Below, in pieces: positions 19,116-28,505 of a stretch of DNA of 64,000 nucleotides. How positions within the stretch are numbered: the stretch's first letter is position 1; each line of letters starts with the position of its first letter. A model generated the notes under the pieces. The model was not told the origin of the DNA. It saw only the letters and a program-made list of their open reading frames with translations, and searched no databases. Source of the stretch: Neotamlana sedimentorum (lineage in GTDB: Bacteria > Bacteroidota > Bacteroidia > Flavobacteriales > Flavobacteriaceae); assembly GCF_000943565.1 (NCBI RefSeq), contig NZ_JTDW01000008.1:62001-126000 (forward strand), written 5' to 3'. The position numbers were made by a program, and so were the translations under genes.

Positions 19116-20513
19116 TTATTTATTTTGGTAATTTACATCGTCACCTTGTTGTTTCATCCAATCTTGAATGGCCTTTTTTAATACAGTTATTCTTGAACCG
19201 TATTCTGGTTGATTGGAAAGATTATTAAGCTCATAAAGATCTTCATTTAAATTATACAATTCGAACTCTGGTCGTTTTTTATAACGCTGCACCAAGTTAC
19301 TCGCAGTTTCATTATAACCTGCTTTTTCAAACCAAGACAGATAAATTTGTCTAACATCTCTATCGGGCATTTTCTTATCGACATAACCATAATCAAAGCC
19401 ATTAATTACACGTACTGCATAAAGATTATCTGGTGTTAAATTCCAAATGAGTTTAAATTTTCCATCGGTTACTGCTCTAGATGCATATTCGGGGCCTTCA
19501 CTACCGCTATTGTACAAGAAAAAAGCATATTCTCGATGTGTATCGGCCTGTTTGTTAATAATTGGCATTAAGCTTTTACCATCAAGATTTGTAGGTACAT
19601 TTCCTCCTGCTGCATCTATTAGCGTTGGAAGAATATCGCAGTATTGCGCAATAGCATTAGTTTCTAATTTCTGATTAAATGATTTTGGCCATTTCATTAC
19701 ACAAGCAGACCGCACGCCCCAATCGTAGGTAGTCCATTTTCCACCAGGCATTCCCGTACCGTTTTCATCTAAAACAATCATTGCCGTGTTTTTTTCTAGA
19801 CTATTATCTTTTATAAGGTTTCTCGCTTTACCAACTTGCTCATCAAACGCTCTAACTTCTGCTAAATATTCACGAAAGAATTTTCGCGTAACATCGGTAT
19901 CTACAAGATTATCTGGTAGAATCAACTCATCAGTATTCCATAAACTGCTATCTCCGGCATCCCAAGGAGCGTGCGCATTAACAGAGCAAATAAGTAAACA
20001 AAAAGGTTGATTAGGATTGCGCGTAACAAACTCCTTTACGCCGCTCCAATCCTCCGGTGCTGGCCCTCTAAAACCAACACTTTGTATAAAACCATCAATA
20101 AACTCATACGGATAAACCGATTTTGGTTTAAAATGTCTTTTCCCTGTTAATCCTACCCGATAGCCTAACTTTTCTAGATGTTGCACAATACTTAGCGTGC
20201 CTTTTTTTGTCGCAGCATGATTAATAGAACAACCATTTTTTACAGGCATTAAACCTGTCATTAATTCTGCTCGTGCTGGTGCACAAATAGCCTGAGAAAC
20301 AAACATGTTGGTAAACTTTATACCTTCGCTTGCCAGTTGGTCGATATTAGGAGATGTATTGGGGTTTGGAGAACCGTAGCAACCTAATGTATTGGCGCTA
20401 ATATCGTCTGCTAATACAATAACAAAATTCGGTTTTTGCTGTTTCTGTGCGTTAAGCACTGAGCAAAAGCTTAGGAATACAAATAAAAAAAATGTTATTC
20501 TATTAATTTTCAT
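19116..20513 (-). CDS. S1 family sulfatase, atypical metal motif
   Basis: A 465-residue secreted sulfatase (signal peptide ending near 'VLNAQ', residue 23). The formylglycine site is C77-A-P-A-R81 and the first metal pair is D36-D37 in 'LADDIS'. The downstream metal motif, usually D-N-G, reads D249-E250-N251-G252, so a residue is inserted or the ligands are shifted. The block 'HAPWDAG' with His181 and 'TGKRHF' with Lys125 are present, so the enzyme is probably active. It lies 48 bp after GH92 copy 2, one of the larger gaps in the run. Confidence 0.9.
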   Translation of the reverse strand: MKINRITFFLFVFLSFCSVLNAQKQQKPNFVIVLADDISANTLGCYGSPNPNTSPNIDQLASEGIKFTNMFVSQAICAPARAELMTGLMPVKNGCSINHAATKKGTLSIVQHLEKLGYRVGLTGKRHFKPKSVYPYEFIDGFIQSVGFRGPAPEDWSGVKEFVTRNPNQPFCLLICSVNAHAPWDAGDSSLWNTDELILPDNLVDTDVTRKFFREYLAEVRAFDEQVGKARNLIKDNSLEKNTAMIVLDENGTGMPGGKWTTYDWGVRSACVMKWPKSFNQKLETNAIAQYCDILPTLIDAAGGNVPTNLDGKSLMPIINKQADTHREYAFFLYNSGSEGPEYASRAVTDGKFKLIWNLTPDNLYAVRVINGFDYGYVDKKMPDRDVRQIYLSWFEKAGYNETASNLVQRYKKRPEFELYNLNEDLYELNNLSNQPEYGSRITVLKKAIQDWMKQQGDDVNYQNK

Positions 20514-20561
20514 CTGGTCGTATTCCTTTTTTAGTTTACTCTCTATTTACTCTAAATTGAA

Positions 20562-22904
20562 TTAACTTTTCATTTTTGGCGTTGCCCCCATTTCAAACTC
20601 TAAAACACCACCGTTTACAATTTCATCGTGTGTAATGTAATACCTGTTTAAAGTTTTACCGTTCAATTTGATAGATTGGATATAAATATTTTCTTCTGAA
20701 TTATTATGAGCTATAATTTTGAAGGTTTTTCCTGAATAATACTTCTTATCCAATTTTATTTCAACTTCTGAAAATACCGGACTTGTAATTTGATATTTAT
20801 TATCTCCAGGATTTATAGGGTGAATTCCTATTGAAGCTAAAACATACCATGCCGACATTTGCCCAACATCTTCATTACCGCATAACCCAAAAGCATCTGT
20901 TCCATAAGCTTGCTCACAAATTTTGCGTGTATATTTTTGCGTTAAATGTGGCGCATCGGCTTCGTTTAACATAAATGGCACATGATGTACTGGCTCGTTT
21001 GGGTGATTGTAATAGTTATTCCAAAGAAAATCTTCTGGTGTATTTTCAAAGAAAGAAATTAACTCGTTTTTAAACTCCGCTTCGCCTCCCATAAGTTCTT
21101 TTAAACCAGCTATATCATGTGGTACAAACCAACCTTGTTGATACGGATTACTTTCTATACAACCTTGACCGTGTTTTGTTTTTCCCTCCCATGGCAACCA
21201 AGTTCCGGTACTATCTTTAGCTCTAAACCAATTTACCTCATCGTTCCAAATATTCTTATAATTTTTACTGCGCTTAAAATATTCTTTAGCAACATCTGCT
21301 TTTCCTAAAGATTCTGCCATAGTTGCCAAAGCCCAATCGGAATAGGCATATTCTAAGGTTTTAGAAATGTGTTTATGGGAATAACCAAGTGTTCCATTAC
21401 CCGTATTATTTACCGTGTTTAAGGAATAGGTAAACGCTTTTTCAACATCGTAATTTCTGATGCCTTTTTGGTACGCATCGTTAATAACTGAAACTGCAGG
21501 ATTACCCAACATCACTCCGGAATAGGAATTAAGCATTTCCCAACGTGGTAAATATTCGCGACCGCTTAATTCTGCCATTTGAATTAGCGAATTAATCTCA
21601 TCATTAACCAAACTTGGGTTAATTATGGTTTGAAGTGGAAATTGTGAACGAAAAACATCCCAACCACTAAAAATGGTGCGGTATGTAAAATCATTAGTTT
21701 GATGTATTTTTTTATCTGCTCCAACATAATTTCCGTTGACATCTGAAAAAGCACGAGGATCGATTAACGTATGATACAACGACGTATAAAAAATAGTTTT
21801 TTCTGCATCTGTGCCGCCTTCAACCGAAATATTAGAAATAGCATCACTCCACAAATCCTTAGCTTCTTGTCTAGTTTTATTAAAATCCCAGTGATTAATG
21901 TCGTGCTCTAAATTTTCTTTAGCGCCTGCGATACTTACAAATGAAATTCCACTTTTTACTAAAACTTCTTCGCCGGCTTTGGTATTAAAATTGGTATAAA
22001 AACCTAAATGTTCGCCTTGTAATTCCGTTTTATCGGTATAAATTTTAGCATTCTTAATGGCGTCTTGGTAATTGTCTTTACGTATCCAACGCATTTTACG
22101 TTTTACATCTGGTAAATCGGCACTCCAAATGCCGTAATCTTTTAAAGGCTTGCTAAACTGACAATAGAAATACACCACATAATCGGCGTTTCCGGCTCCA
22201 GCTCCCCAACCACCACCTTCTGGCGGACATTTCATCCAACCTTGAATGGTATTTTCATTTACTATTTTTATGTATTGTTCAGTTGATGATCCGCCTACTC
22301 TACGCGCTAAATCTATTTGCACACGAGAACTATCGCTCTCTGGATAGGTAAAACGAATAATTCCTGCTCTTGGCGATGACGTTAGTTCTGTACGCACCTT
22401 GTAATCGTCCATAGTTACTGCATAATATCCGGCTTCTGTAACTTCGGTATCGTGCGAATATCGCGAACGGTAACCACTTTCTGGGTCTTTTTCAACGCCT
22501 CTATTCGTTTGTAATTTACCCACGGTTGGCGTTACTAAAAAGTTACCTAAATCGCCAAACCAACCAATACCACTCATGTGTGTAAAACTAAACCCTTCTA
22601 TAGTAGAATGCTCGTACGAATATCCCGGGCCGTTATCGCCATCGGAAACCGTATCTGGACTTAATTGTACTAAACCAAAAGGTGTTGCCGAACCTGGAAA
22701 TGTTTTACCAAAACCGTGAGCATCTTTAGATTTTTTACCGTAGGTAACTGCGCCAATTATTGGGTCGATATAATCTACCGGCTCTTTTGTATTTTTATCA
22801 GCTTCAACCGTTTTGACAGTTTTTGTTGTAGAACATGCAATAGCCAATAACACACTTAAAACTAAAGTGAAATAGACCGATATTTTTAACCTTTTAATTT
22901 TCAT
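20562..22904 (-). CDS. GH92 alpha-mannosidase lipoprotein (copy 2)
   Basis: A 780-residue GH92 enzyme with a lipoprotein signal (LLAIACSTTK, Cys24). It has the 'Y-I-D-P-I-I-G-A' opening, C-I-E-S-N-P-Y-Q-Q-G-W holding the likely acid Glu, and G-N-E-D ending at Asp679. The region equivalent to the N-E-T of copy 1 reads N-S-Y-S-G-V-M, and copy 2 also carries H-P-N-E-P-V-H-H. It should remove terminal alpha-mannose but probably from a different linkage or context than copies 1 and 3. It is flanked by two sulfatase genes (18 bp and 48 bp gaps), consistent with coupled desulfation and demannosylation. Confidence 0.93.
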   Translation of the reverse strand: MKIKRLKISVYFTLVLSVLLAIACSTTKTVKTVEADKNTKEPVDYIDPIIGAVTYGKKSKDAHGFGKTFPGSATPFGLVQLSPDTVSDGDNGPGYSYEHSTIEGFSFTHMSGIGWFGDLGNFLVTPTVGKLQTNRGVEKDPESGYRSRYSHDTEVTEAGYYAVTMDDYKVRTELTSSPRAGIIRFTYPESDSSRVQIDLARRVGGSSTEQYIKIVNENTIQGWMKCPPEGGGWGAGAGNADYVVYFYCQFSKPLKDYGIWSADLPDVKRKMRWIRKDNYQDAIKNAKIYTDKTELQGEHLGFYTNFNTKAGEEVLVKSGISFVSIAGAKENLEHDINHWDFNKTRQEAKDLWSDAISNISVEGGTDAEKTIFYTSLYHTLIDPRAFSDVNGNYVGADKKIHQTNDFTYRTIFSGWDVFRSQFPLQTIINPSLVNDEINSLIQMAELSGREYLPRWEMLNSYSGVMLGNPAVSVINDAYQKGIRNYDVEKAFTYSLNTVNNTGNGTLGYSHKHISKTLEYAYSDWALATMAESLGKADVAKEYFKRSKNYKNIWNDEVNWFRAKDSTGTWLPWEGKTKHGQGCIESNPYQQGWFVPHDIAGLKELMGGEAEFKNELISFFENTPEDFLWNNYYNHPNEPVHHVPFMLNEADAPHLTQKYTRKICEQAYGTDAFGLCGNEDVGQMSAWYVLASIGIHPINPGDNKYQITSPVFSEVEIKLDKKYYSGKTFKIIAHNNSEENIYIQSIKLNGKTLNRYYITHDEIVNGGVLEFEMGATPKMKS

Positions 22905-22922
22905 GTAACGTATTCTGTTTTG

Positions 22923-24410
22923 TTAGTGTGCCGATGCTTTTTTTGTAATACCTGGTTTAAAAATGTCTACTTCCACATCGTTTTCTAATGTTTTTCCTGA
23001 AGTTGTTCTTCCGTTTTCTACAATTTCAACGAGCTGTGACGTTAGTTTTTTAACCACTTTTGGATATTTATTGTAAACATTTGTAGTTTCTTCAACATCC
23101 TTCTTCATATTATATAATTGAATATCTGGATAGTTTTCTTTAATAGCTTTATTATCGGTAGGTGCAGACCAACCGCCAGAACCTGGAGTTAATTCTAATT
23201 TCCATTTTTTATTACGGATAGAAAATTTTCCGTGTATAGAATGATGCACCACTAAATTATAATCAGTTTTCGCTTTTTTGTTTTTAAGCATAGGAAGAAT
23301 GCTGTATGAATCTACTCCGGTAGTTTCATTTAAATCTGCACCAACAATTTCGGCACAAGTAGCCATTAAACTGGTTTGGCAAATTAATTTATCGTTCTCT
23401 GAACCCGCTTCAATAACACCAGGCCATTTTACAATAAACGGAATGCGGTGACCGCCTTCCCAAATATCAGACTTATACCCTCTAAAATTAGCACTTGGGT
23501 AATGCCCAAATTCTTTTTCTAATTTCCCTGCTTTTGAAACAGGAGCAGAACACCCATTATCGCTGGTAAAAAATACAATGGTATTATCTTCTATGCCATT
23601 TTCTTTTAAAGCATCTAAAACACGGCCAACCACAAAATCGGTTTCCATAACAAAATCTGCATACGCACCCATACCGCTTTTACCTTGCCAATCTTCAGAC
23701 GGAACAACCGGACTGTGCGGAGAGTTTAAAGCCAAATACATAAAAAACGGCTCGCTAGCATCGGCTTCTTTTGCAATATATTCTGTAGCATGATCGCCTA
23801 AAAATTGAAGCATTTTAATAGGCTCCATTTTATCGATTACTTTATCATCTTTAATTACGGTTTTCATAACTCTAGAGTGGTGAAACCCAATATAAGAATC
23901 AAATCCGCGTGACAATGGCCCGTTAGGAACGGTAGAACCAATTGCAGGACCAATTACTTTTTTACCATCGTAAACTTCGGCAGGATTGCCTTCATCATCA
24001 ACAAACTTAAATCCTAAATGCCATTTACCAATAGCCGCTGTTTTATAACCCGCCCCTTTTAACAATTGTGGAACCGTTGTTAAATCTTCTGCAATTAATG
24101 GTTCTAGTTCATCACCAGTTCCTAAAACGCCTTGTTGTAATCTAGAACGCCAAGAATAACGACCTGTAAGCACTGCATATCTAGATGGTGTACAAACAGC
24201 CGATGCCGAATGCGCGTCGGTAAACGTCATGCCTTCTTTTGATAAAGCATCAACTTCTGGTGTTAGTATTTTTCCTTTTTCTGGGTTTAAAGCTTGTATA
24301 TCGCCATAGCCTAAATCATCACAAATAATGTAAACAATATTAGGTTTTTGTTGTGCCGATACTAAACTTGAAATGAATAGTGCTACAAAAAGTATTTTAT
24401 TTAGTTTCAT
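22923..24410 (-). CDS. S1 family sulfatase (paralogue of the 31208-32782 gene)
   Basis: A 495-residue secreted sulfatase with a signal peptide ending near 'LVSAQ' (residue 20). The signature is C73-T-P-S-R77, with metal ligands D31-D32 and D-N-G in 'FTSDNGCS'. The layout 'G-Y-K-S-D-I-W-E-G-G-H-R' and the C-terminal 'E-N-G-R-T-T-S-G' tail closely parallel the sulfatase at 31208-32782 and suggest a duplicated pair acting on related sulfate positions. It starts 1 bp after the stop of the following GH20's partner gene order, i.e. the next gene downstream in transcription is GH92 copy 2 (18 bp) and the one upstream is GH20 copy 2 (1 bp). Confidence 0.93.
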   Translation of the reverse strand: MKLNKILFVALFISSLVSAQQKPNIVYIICDDLGYGDIQALNPEKGKILTPEVDALSKEGMTFTDAHSASAVCTPSRYAVLTGRYSWRSRLQQGVLGTGDELEPLIAEDLTTVPQLLKGAGYKTAAIGKWHLGFKFVDDEGNPAEVYDGKKVIGPAIGSTVPNGPLSRGFDSYIGFHHSRVMKTVIKDDKVIDKMEPIKMLQFLGDHATEYIAKEADASEPFFMYLALNSPHSPVVPSEDWQGKSGMGAYADFVMETDFVVGRVLDALKENGIEDNTIVFFTSDNGCSAPVSKAGKLEKEFGHYPSANFRGYKSDIWEGGHRIPFIVKWPGVIEAGSENDKLICQTSLMATCAEIVGADLNETTGVDSYSILPMLKNKKAKTDYNLVVHHSIHGKFSIRNKKWKLELTPGSGGWSAPTDNKAIKENYPDIQLYNMKKDVEETTNVYNKYPKVVKKLTSQLVEIVENGRTTSGKTLENDVEVDIFKPGITKKASAH

Positions 24411-24411
24411 A

Positions 24412-26262
24412 TTATTTTAATCTTATTTCTGTTATTTCTCCCAAGAGTTCGCCTTTTTTATTGAATAATCCTGCTTTTAATAAGGATTTAGGTACTGCTT
24501 TAAAATTTTCGGTATACTTAGTAGCTTCAATTGTTGGGTCGCTACCATCTAGTGTATAATATATATCGTAACCAACTGCTTCGGTTTCTAAATACACAAT
24601 AGCTTTATTATGCAATTGATCTATACCGAAAGCCGGATACACTGTAAACAAACTTTTTGCAACGTTTACACCTTCTTTTTTTAATCTATTAAAGTGTTTA
24701 AACTCCAATGCATTTTGAAAACGCTCCCAACTTTTCACTTCTGGGTTACTCCAAGATACTTCTGCGCTTGCTAAAGTTCTTGGGTACAACATATACTCAA
24801 AATGTTCTCCTGTTGGTGTAAATTCCCCCCATAAACTGGCTTGGTTTCCTAAAACTCTAGCCGCTTCTTCTTTGGTTAATTCTGCTGGAACAGGTTCGTG
24901 ATTGTAAACTACAGATAATGGCAATACCGAATTAGGACCTTCTGGCTCCATAAAAGTTGGACCTTGAACTCGGCTTATGTAGGAATGTAAATAAGAGGTC
25001 ATAATAGTTGGATAACCTTCTCTTGGCGCTTGTACTTCTGGGTTATATTTACCTCTACGCCATGCCATAATGGTTGCTCCAGGAACACCATTACCACTTA
25101 AAACCTCATCCCAACCAATCATGATTTTGTTTTGTTTTTCTACAATTTTATGAATACGTTGAATAAAATAACTCTGTAATTCTTCGTAATCTTTTAAACC
25201 GTTTTCTTCCATAAGAGTAGCACACATGGCACTTTTTTTCCAATCTTTTTTGCTACACTCATCGCCACCAATATGTAGATATTTTGACGGAAATAAATCG
25301 GCTATTTCTTCAATAACACCTTCTAAAAATTCATAGGTAAATTCACTTGCTGGACAAACCGTATTGTTAGGCGCTTTACCACCAGTAGCAACTTCAAAAT
25401 TCACACCAGTAGTATCAATATCCGAACAAAATAATTCTGGGTATGAAGCTACCAAAGCTTTACTATGACCAGGAACATCTATTTCTGGAATAATTTCTAC
25501 ATTTCTGGTTTTAGCAAATGCAATAATTTCTTTTAAATCGTCTTGAGTGTAAAATCCACCAACCGTTTTAGGTTCGCTGGCGGTTGCCGGTTTTCTGCTC
25601 CACCAATGTTCGTCTCTTTCGGCTCTCCAAGCACCTTTTTCTGTTAGCTTAGGATATTTTTTAATTTCTACTCTCCAACCTTGATCGTCGGTTAAATGCA
25701 AATGAAACACATTTATTTTGTAAGACGATAATAAATCAATCTGCTTCATTACAAATTCTTTAGAATGAAAATGACGCGACACATCCATTAAAACACCACG
25801 CCAACCAAATCTTGGATTATCTGTAATTGTTACATTTGGAAGCTTAATTTTGGATGTTTTTTCTATAGGAACTATTTGTCGTAAAGTTTGAAATCCATTA
25901 AAAAAACCAGCAAAACCTTTTGCTTTCACTATGATTTTTGAATCGGAAACTTCTAAAATATAACCTTCTTCTTTTACCGATTTATCTTTCGTTTTTTGAA
26001 ATTCAATGTAATTCGATTTCGCTTTAACTTTTCCTGTTTCAACAACAAAATTTAAACCTGTTTCAAACTTTAATTTTTCTAAAACGTAAGGTTTAAAGCT
26101 TAATGCCACTTGCTTTGGCATGTAAATTTTAGTGGTATTCGATAAATTAAACACCCCATTTTTAAACACCACAGATTCTGGCTGCGGAATAAATGTATTT
26201 TCTTGTGCTTTTCCTGTTACAGAAAGCAATATAATGGTTATAAAAATTACTATTCTATTCAT
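24412..26262 (-). CDS. GH20 beta-N-acetylhexosaminidase (copy 2)
   Basis: A 616-residue exo-hexosaminidase with a cleavable signal peptide (ending near 'VTGKAQ', residue 19). The GH20b domain precedes the barrel, which carries H-I-G-G-D-E with catalytic Asp334-Glu335. A short chitobiase-type C-terminal domain ('DIYYTLDGSDPT') ends the protein, with no PA14 or F5/8C module, making this the minimal version of the three GH20 enzymes. The gene sits 3 bp from the SGNH hydrolase gene and 1 bp from a sulfatase gene, so these three are surely co-translated from one message. Confidence 0.94.
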   Translation of the reverse strand: MNRIVIFITIILLSVTGKAQENTFIPQPESVVFKNGVFNLSNTTKIYMPKQVALSFKPYVLEKLKFETGLNFVVETGKVKAKSNYIEFQKTKDKSVKEEGYILEVSDSKIIVKAKGFAGFFNGFQTLRQIVPIEKTSKIKLPNVTITDNPRFGWRGVLMDVSRHFHSKEFVMKQIDLLSSYKINVFHLHLTDDQGWRVEIKKYPKLTEKGAWRAERDEHWWSRKPATASEPKTVGGFYTQDDLKEIIAFAKTRNVEIIPEIDVPGHSKALVASYPELFCSDIDTTGVNFEVATGGKAPNNTVCPASEFTYEFLEGVIEEIADLFPSKYLHIGGDECSKKDWKKSAMCATLMEENGLKDYEELQSYFIQRIHKIVEKQNKIMIGWDEVLSGNGVPGATIMAWRRGKYNPEVQAPREGYPTIMTSYLHSYISRVQGPTFMEPEGPNSVLPLSVVYNHEPVPAELTKEEAARVLGNQASLWGEFTPTGEHFEYMLYPRTLASAEVSWSNPEVKSWERFQNALEFKHFNRLKKEGVNVAKSLFTVYPAFGIDQLHNKAIVYLETEAVGYDIYYTLDGSDPTIEATKYTENFKAVPKSLLKAGLFNKKGELLGEITEIRLK

Positions 26263-26265
26263 AAA

Positions 26266-27054
26266 CTATAAGTTTTGGGCTATTATTTTAGCCACTTCTT
26301 TACCTTGAGCCGTTTTACCAAGCTCATTATAATGTACATTATGAGGTTTTATATACCACTCTTTCTCGTTTGGTTTTGTAAAGGCATACAAATCGTTAAT
26401 TTGTATTTCAGGATAATTGGTTAAAACCTCTAATGCCGCTGTATTGTATTTTACACTATCACCAGCTACTCTACCATCGGCACCTTCTTCTGGCACTGCG
26501 GTTGTAGTTGCAAAAATTAATTTTGCTTTAGGGTATTCCTTCATTAAATACTTACAGATTTCATGCAAGTTTTCTTTGTACTTTTCAATGCTATTTACTT
26601 GCTTGCCGTTTTCTAAATCAAGCTTACCGTTTTTAACATATTTTAAATCGTGTAAGCCTACATTAAAATGAATAACGTCCCAAGTAAAATCCCAACCACC
26701 TTTTAAATACGGCTGAAACATAGTCGTTTTCATTTTTTCTGTAAACGGAATAAACTTATTACTTGACTGTCCGTTTTTATGAAACCTGAACACATTGGCT
26801 TTGCCTTCTAACTCTTTTCTAACTGTAGTTGTATAGCCAATAGAAATAGAATCGCCATAAATAAATACGTTTGGTAATTTTTTATTAGGGCTTACATAAG
26901 CAAAAGCAGCTTCTTTGTTTGCTAAGTTTTTCCAAGCTTCGCGTGCTACTTCTTCATCATATGTATCTCCAAATAAATTTAAAGAGGCACACGATGAAGC
27001 ACTAATACAAATTCCTGTAGCTCCTAAATATTTTACAAAACTTCTTCTATCCAT
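26266..27054 (-). CDS. SGNH/GDSL-like esterase, Tat-type signal
   Basis: A 262-residue protein with an R-R-S-F-V-K twin-arginine-like N-terminus and a Cys at 22 that may be lipidated. Block I is 'I-Y-G-D-S-I' with nucleophile Ser69, block III resembles 'N-V-G-L-H-D', and the catalytic His lies at 241. The Asp expected three residues before that His is a His here (H238-N-V-H241). SGNH enzymes in such clusters usually remove acetyl or other acyl groups from sugars. It is flanked by GH30 (3 bp) and GH20 copy 2 (3 bp). Confidence 0.8.
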   Translation of the reverse strand: MDRRSFVKYLGATGICISASSCASLNLFGDTYDEEVAREAWKNLANKEAAFAYVSPNKKLPNVFIYGDSISIGYTTTVRKELEGKANVFRFHKNGQSSNKFIPFTEKMKTTMFQPYLKGGWDFTWDVIHFNVGLHDLKYVKNGKLDLENGKQVNSIEKYKENLHEICKYLMKEYPKAKLIFATTTAVPEEGADGRVAGDSVKYNTAALEVLTNYPEIQINDLYAFTKPNEKEWYIKPHNVHYNELGKTAQGKEVAKIIAQNL

Positions 27055-27057
27055 GTT

Positions 27058-28494
27058 TTATAAGTTTACAGTTAAGGTGTTAAACGACTTGGCATCTAAA
27101 CTTGCTTTAACTTCTTTATCGTTTATATTAAACTGAACGGTTTTATTTTCGCTAGCGTCGTTATACGCTAAAATCACCACATTATTTTCTGCTTCGTTAT
27201 AAAAAACTACGGCGTTTTCATCGTCTCCAGCAGTATCAATTTTTACTGAACCTGGCATAACAAAAGCACTTAAATGCTTCATTAAATAAAACTCTGGGTT
27301 GTAGGTAATGGCTTTTGTTTTACTATCAATAGAAATCATAGAATTTTGTTTCCAACCCCATTGGCTTTTTCCTGTTTCATCTAAAACCATGTTCCAATAC
27401 ATATATGAATTTGCACCATTTTCAAAATAATGTTTCATTAAATTAAATGTGTATTCGGCAGCCTTCCAATCGTTAGAACCATCACCACATTCGGTTTCAG
27501 TTTGCATTAAACGCATGTCTGGGTATGTAGCATGAACCGCTTCAATGGCACCTTTACCAGCCCATTGAAAACCAATACCATCAACATATTTTTTGGCATC
27601 ACCATACTCAACAACATCTGTTACACGCTCTAATTGCGGACGCTCTACAGTTCCTAACCAAATTTCGGCATCTATATTTTCAGCTTCAAATTTTGGTCCT
27701 AAATAATCTGAAATAAGAATTCCTAAATCTTCTGGTTTCCAAACACAAGATGGAAAGTTTTGTGCTGAATTATATTCGTTTTGTACGTGAACAGCGCTAA
27801 TATCTATACCTGCTTCTTTGTAAGCTTGAACAAACTTTGCAAAGTATAAGGCGTAAGCCTCAAAATACTCTGGTTCTGTAATAAAACGTGAAACTAATTC
27901 TTCTGTATTACTCCACTCTTCTGGTAAATCGTTAAATTCCGGATTAGCTTTACAAGCGTAATGTTTGCTGTGTTTCATCCATGACGGCGGACACCAAGGC
28001 GATGCCCAAACAGCTACATCTGGATTAATTTTTTGTGCTTCTTTTATGTAAGGAATTAATCGTTTTTTATCGCGATCTATAGAAAAGTTTTCCATTGCAA
28101 AATCGCCTTCGGTTTCGTTATGGCTATACCAATCTACCGCATAATCGTTAGCACCAATTGGCATTCTACACAATGTAAATTTACAGCCTGTTTCTTGGCT
28201 AAATAAATCGTTTAAAATTTGTTGCTTTTCTTCAGGTGTAACCATGGCTAAAGCGTCCCAACCTAACTCGTTAAAACAGCCACCAAAACCATCAATTGTT
28301 TGTTGTTGGTTTGTTGTATTTACAACTATGGTTGCCTCTGGAGTTATTTCTGATGCCTGTGGTTGATAGGTTTTATCAGTCCAAACACTGTTTTCTGTAC
28401 TACTTTTCCAAGATACATCAAGTCCTTTTTCTTCTTGTTTACACGATGAAAAAGCCACTAATGCAACTAAAATTAATCCTTGTATATGTTTCAT
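27058..28494 (-). CDS. GH30 family glycoside hydrolase lipoprotein
   Basis: A 478-residue retaining hydrolase with a lipobox at Cys18 (AFSSCKQ). The family opening 'I-D-G-F-G-G-C-F-N-E' (residues 67-76), the acid/base Glu240 in 'V-H-V-Q-N-E-Y', and the nucleophile in 'Q-T-E-T-E-C-G' (Glu333 or Glu335) define GH30. A short C-terminal beta domain completes the family architecture. Members act as beta-glucosidases, beta-xylosidases, beta-fucosidases or beta-1,6-glucanases. Which applies here is open. It follows a GH3 gene by 11 bp and precedes the SGNH esterase gene by 3 bp. Confidence 0.9.
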   Translation of the reverse strand: MKHIQGLILVALVAFSSCKQEEKGLDVSWKSSTENSVWTDKTYQPQASEITPEATIVVNTTNQQQTIDGFGGCFNELGWDALAMVTPEEKQQILNDLFSQETGCKFTLCRMPIGANDYAVDWYSHNETEGDFAMENFSIDRDKKRLIPYIKEAQKINPDVAVWASPWCPPSWMKHSKHYACKANPEFNDLPEEWSNTEELVSRFITEPEYFEAYALYFAKFVQAYKEAGIDISAVHVQNEYNSAQNFPSCVWKPEDLGILISDYLGPKFEAENIDAEIWLGTVERPQLERVTDVVEYGDAKKYVDGIGFQWAGKGAIEAVHATYPDMRLMQTETECGDGSNDWKAAEYTFNLMKHYFENGANSYMYWNMVLDETGKSQWGWKQNSMISIDSKTKAITYNPEFYLMKHLSAFVMPGSVKIDTAGDDENAVVFYNEAENNVVILAYNDASENKTVQFNINDKEVKASLDAKSFNTLTVNL

Positions 28495-28505
28495 TTTGAT
28501 GTTGG

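Noticed and set aside
20562-22904. GH92 copy 2 as an inactive enzyme because the N-E-T glutamate is missing
   Set aside because: The likely general acid is the Glu in C-I-E-S-N and the acidic pair at G-N-E-D is present, so loss of activity is not supported.
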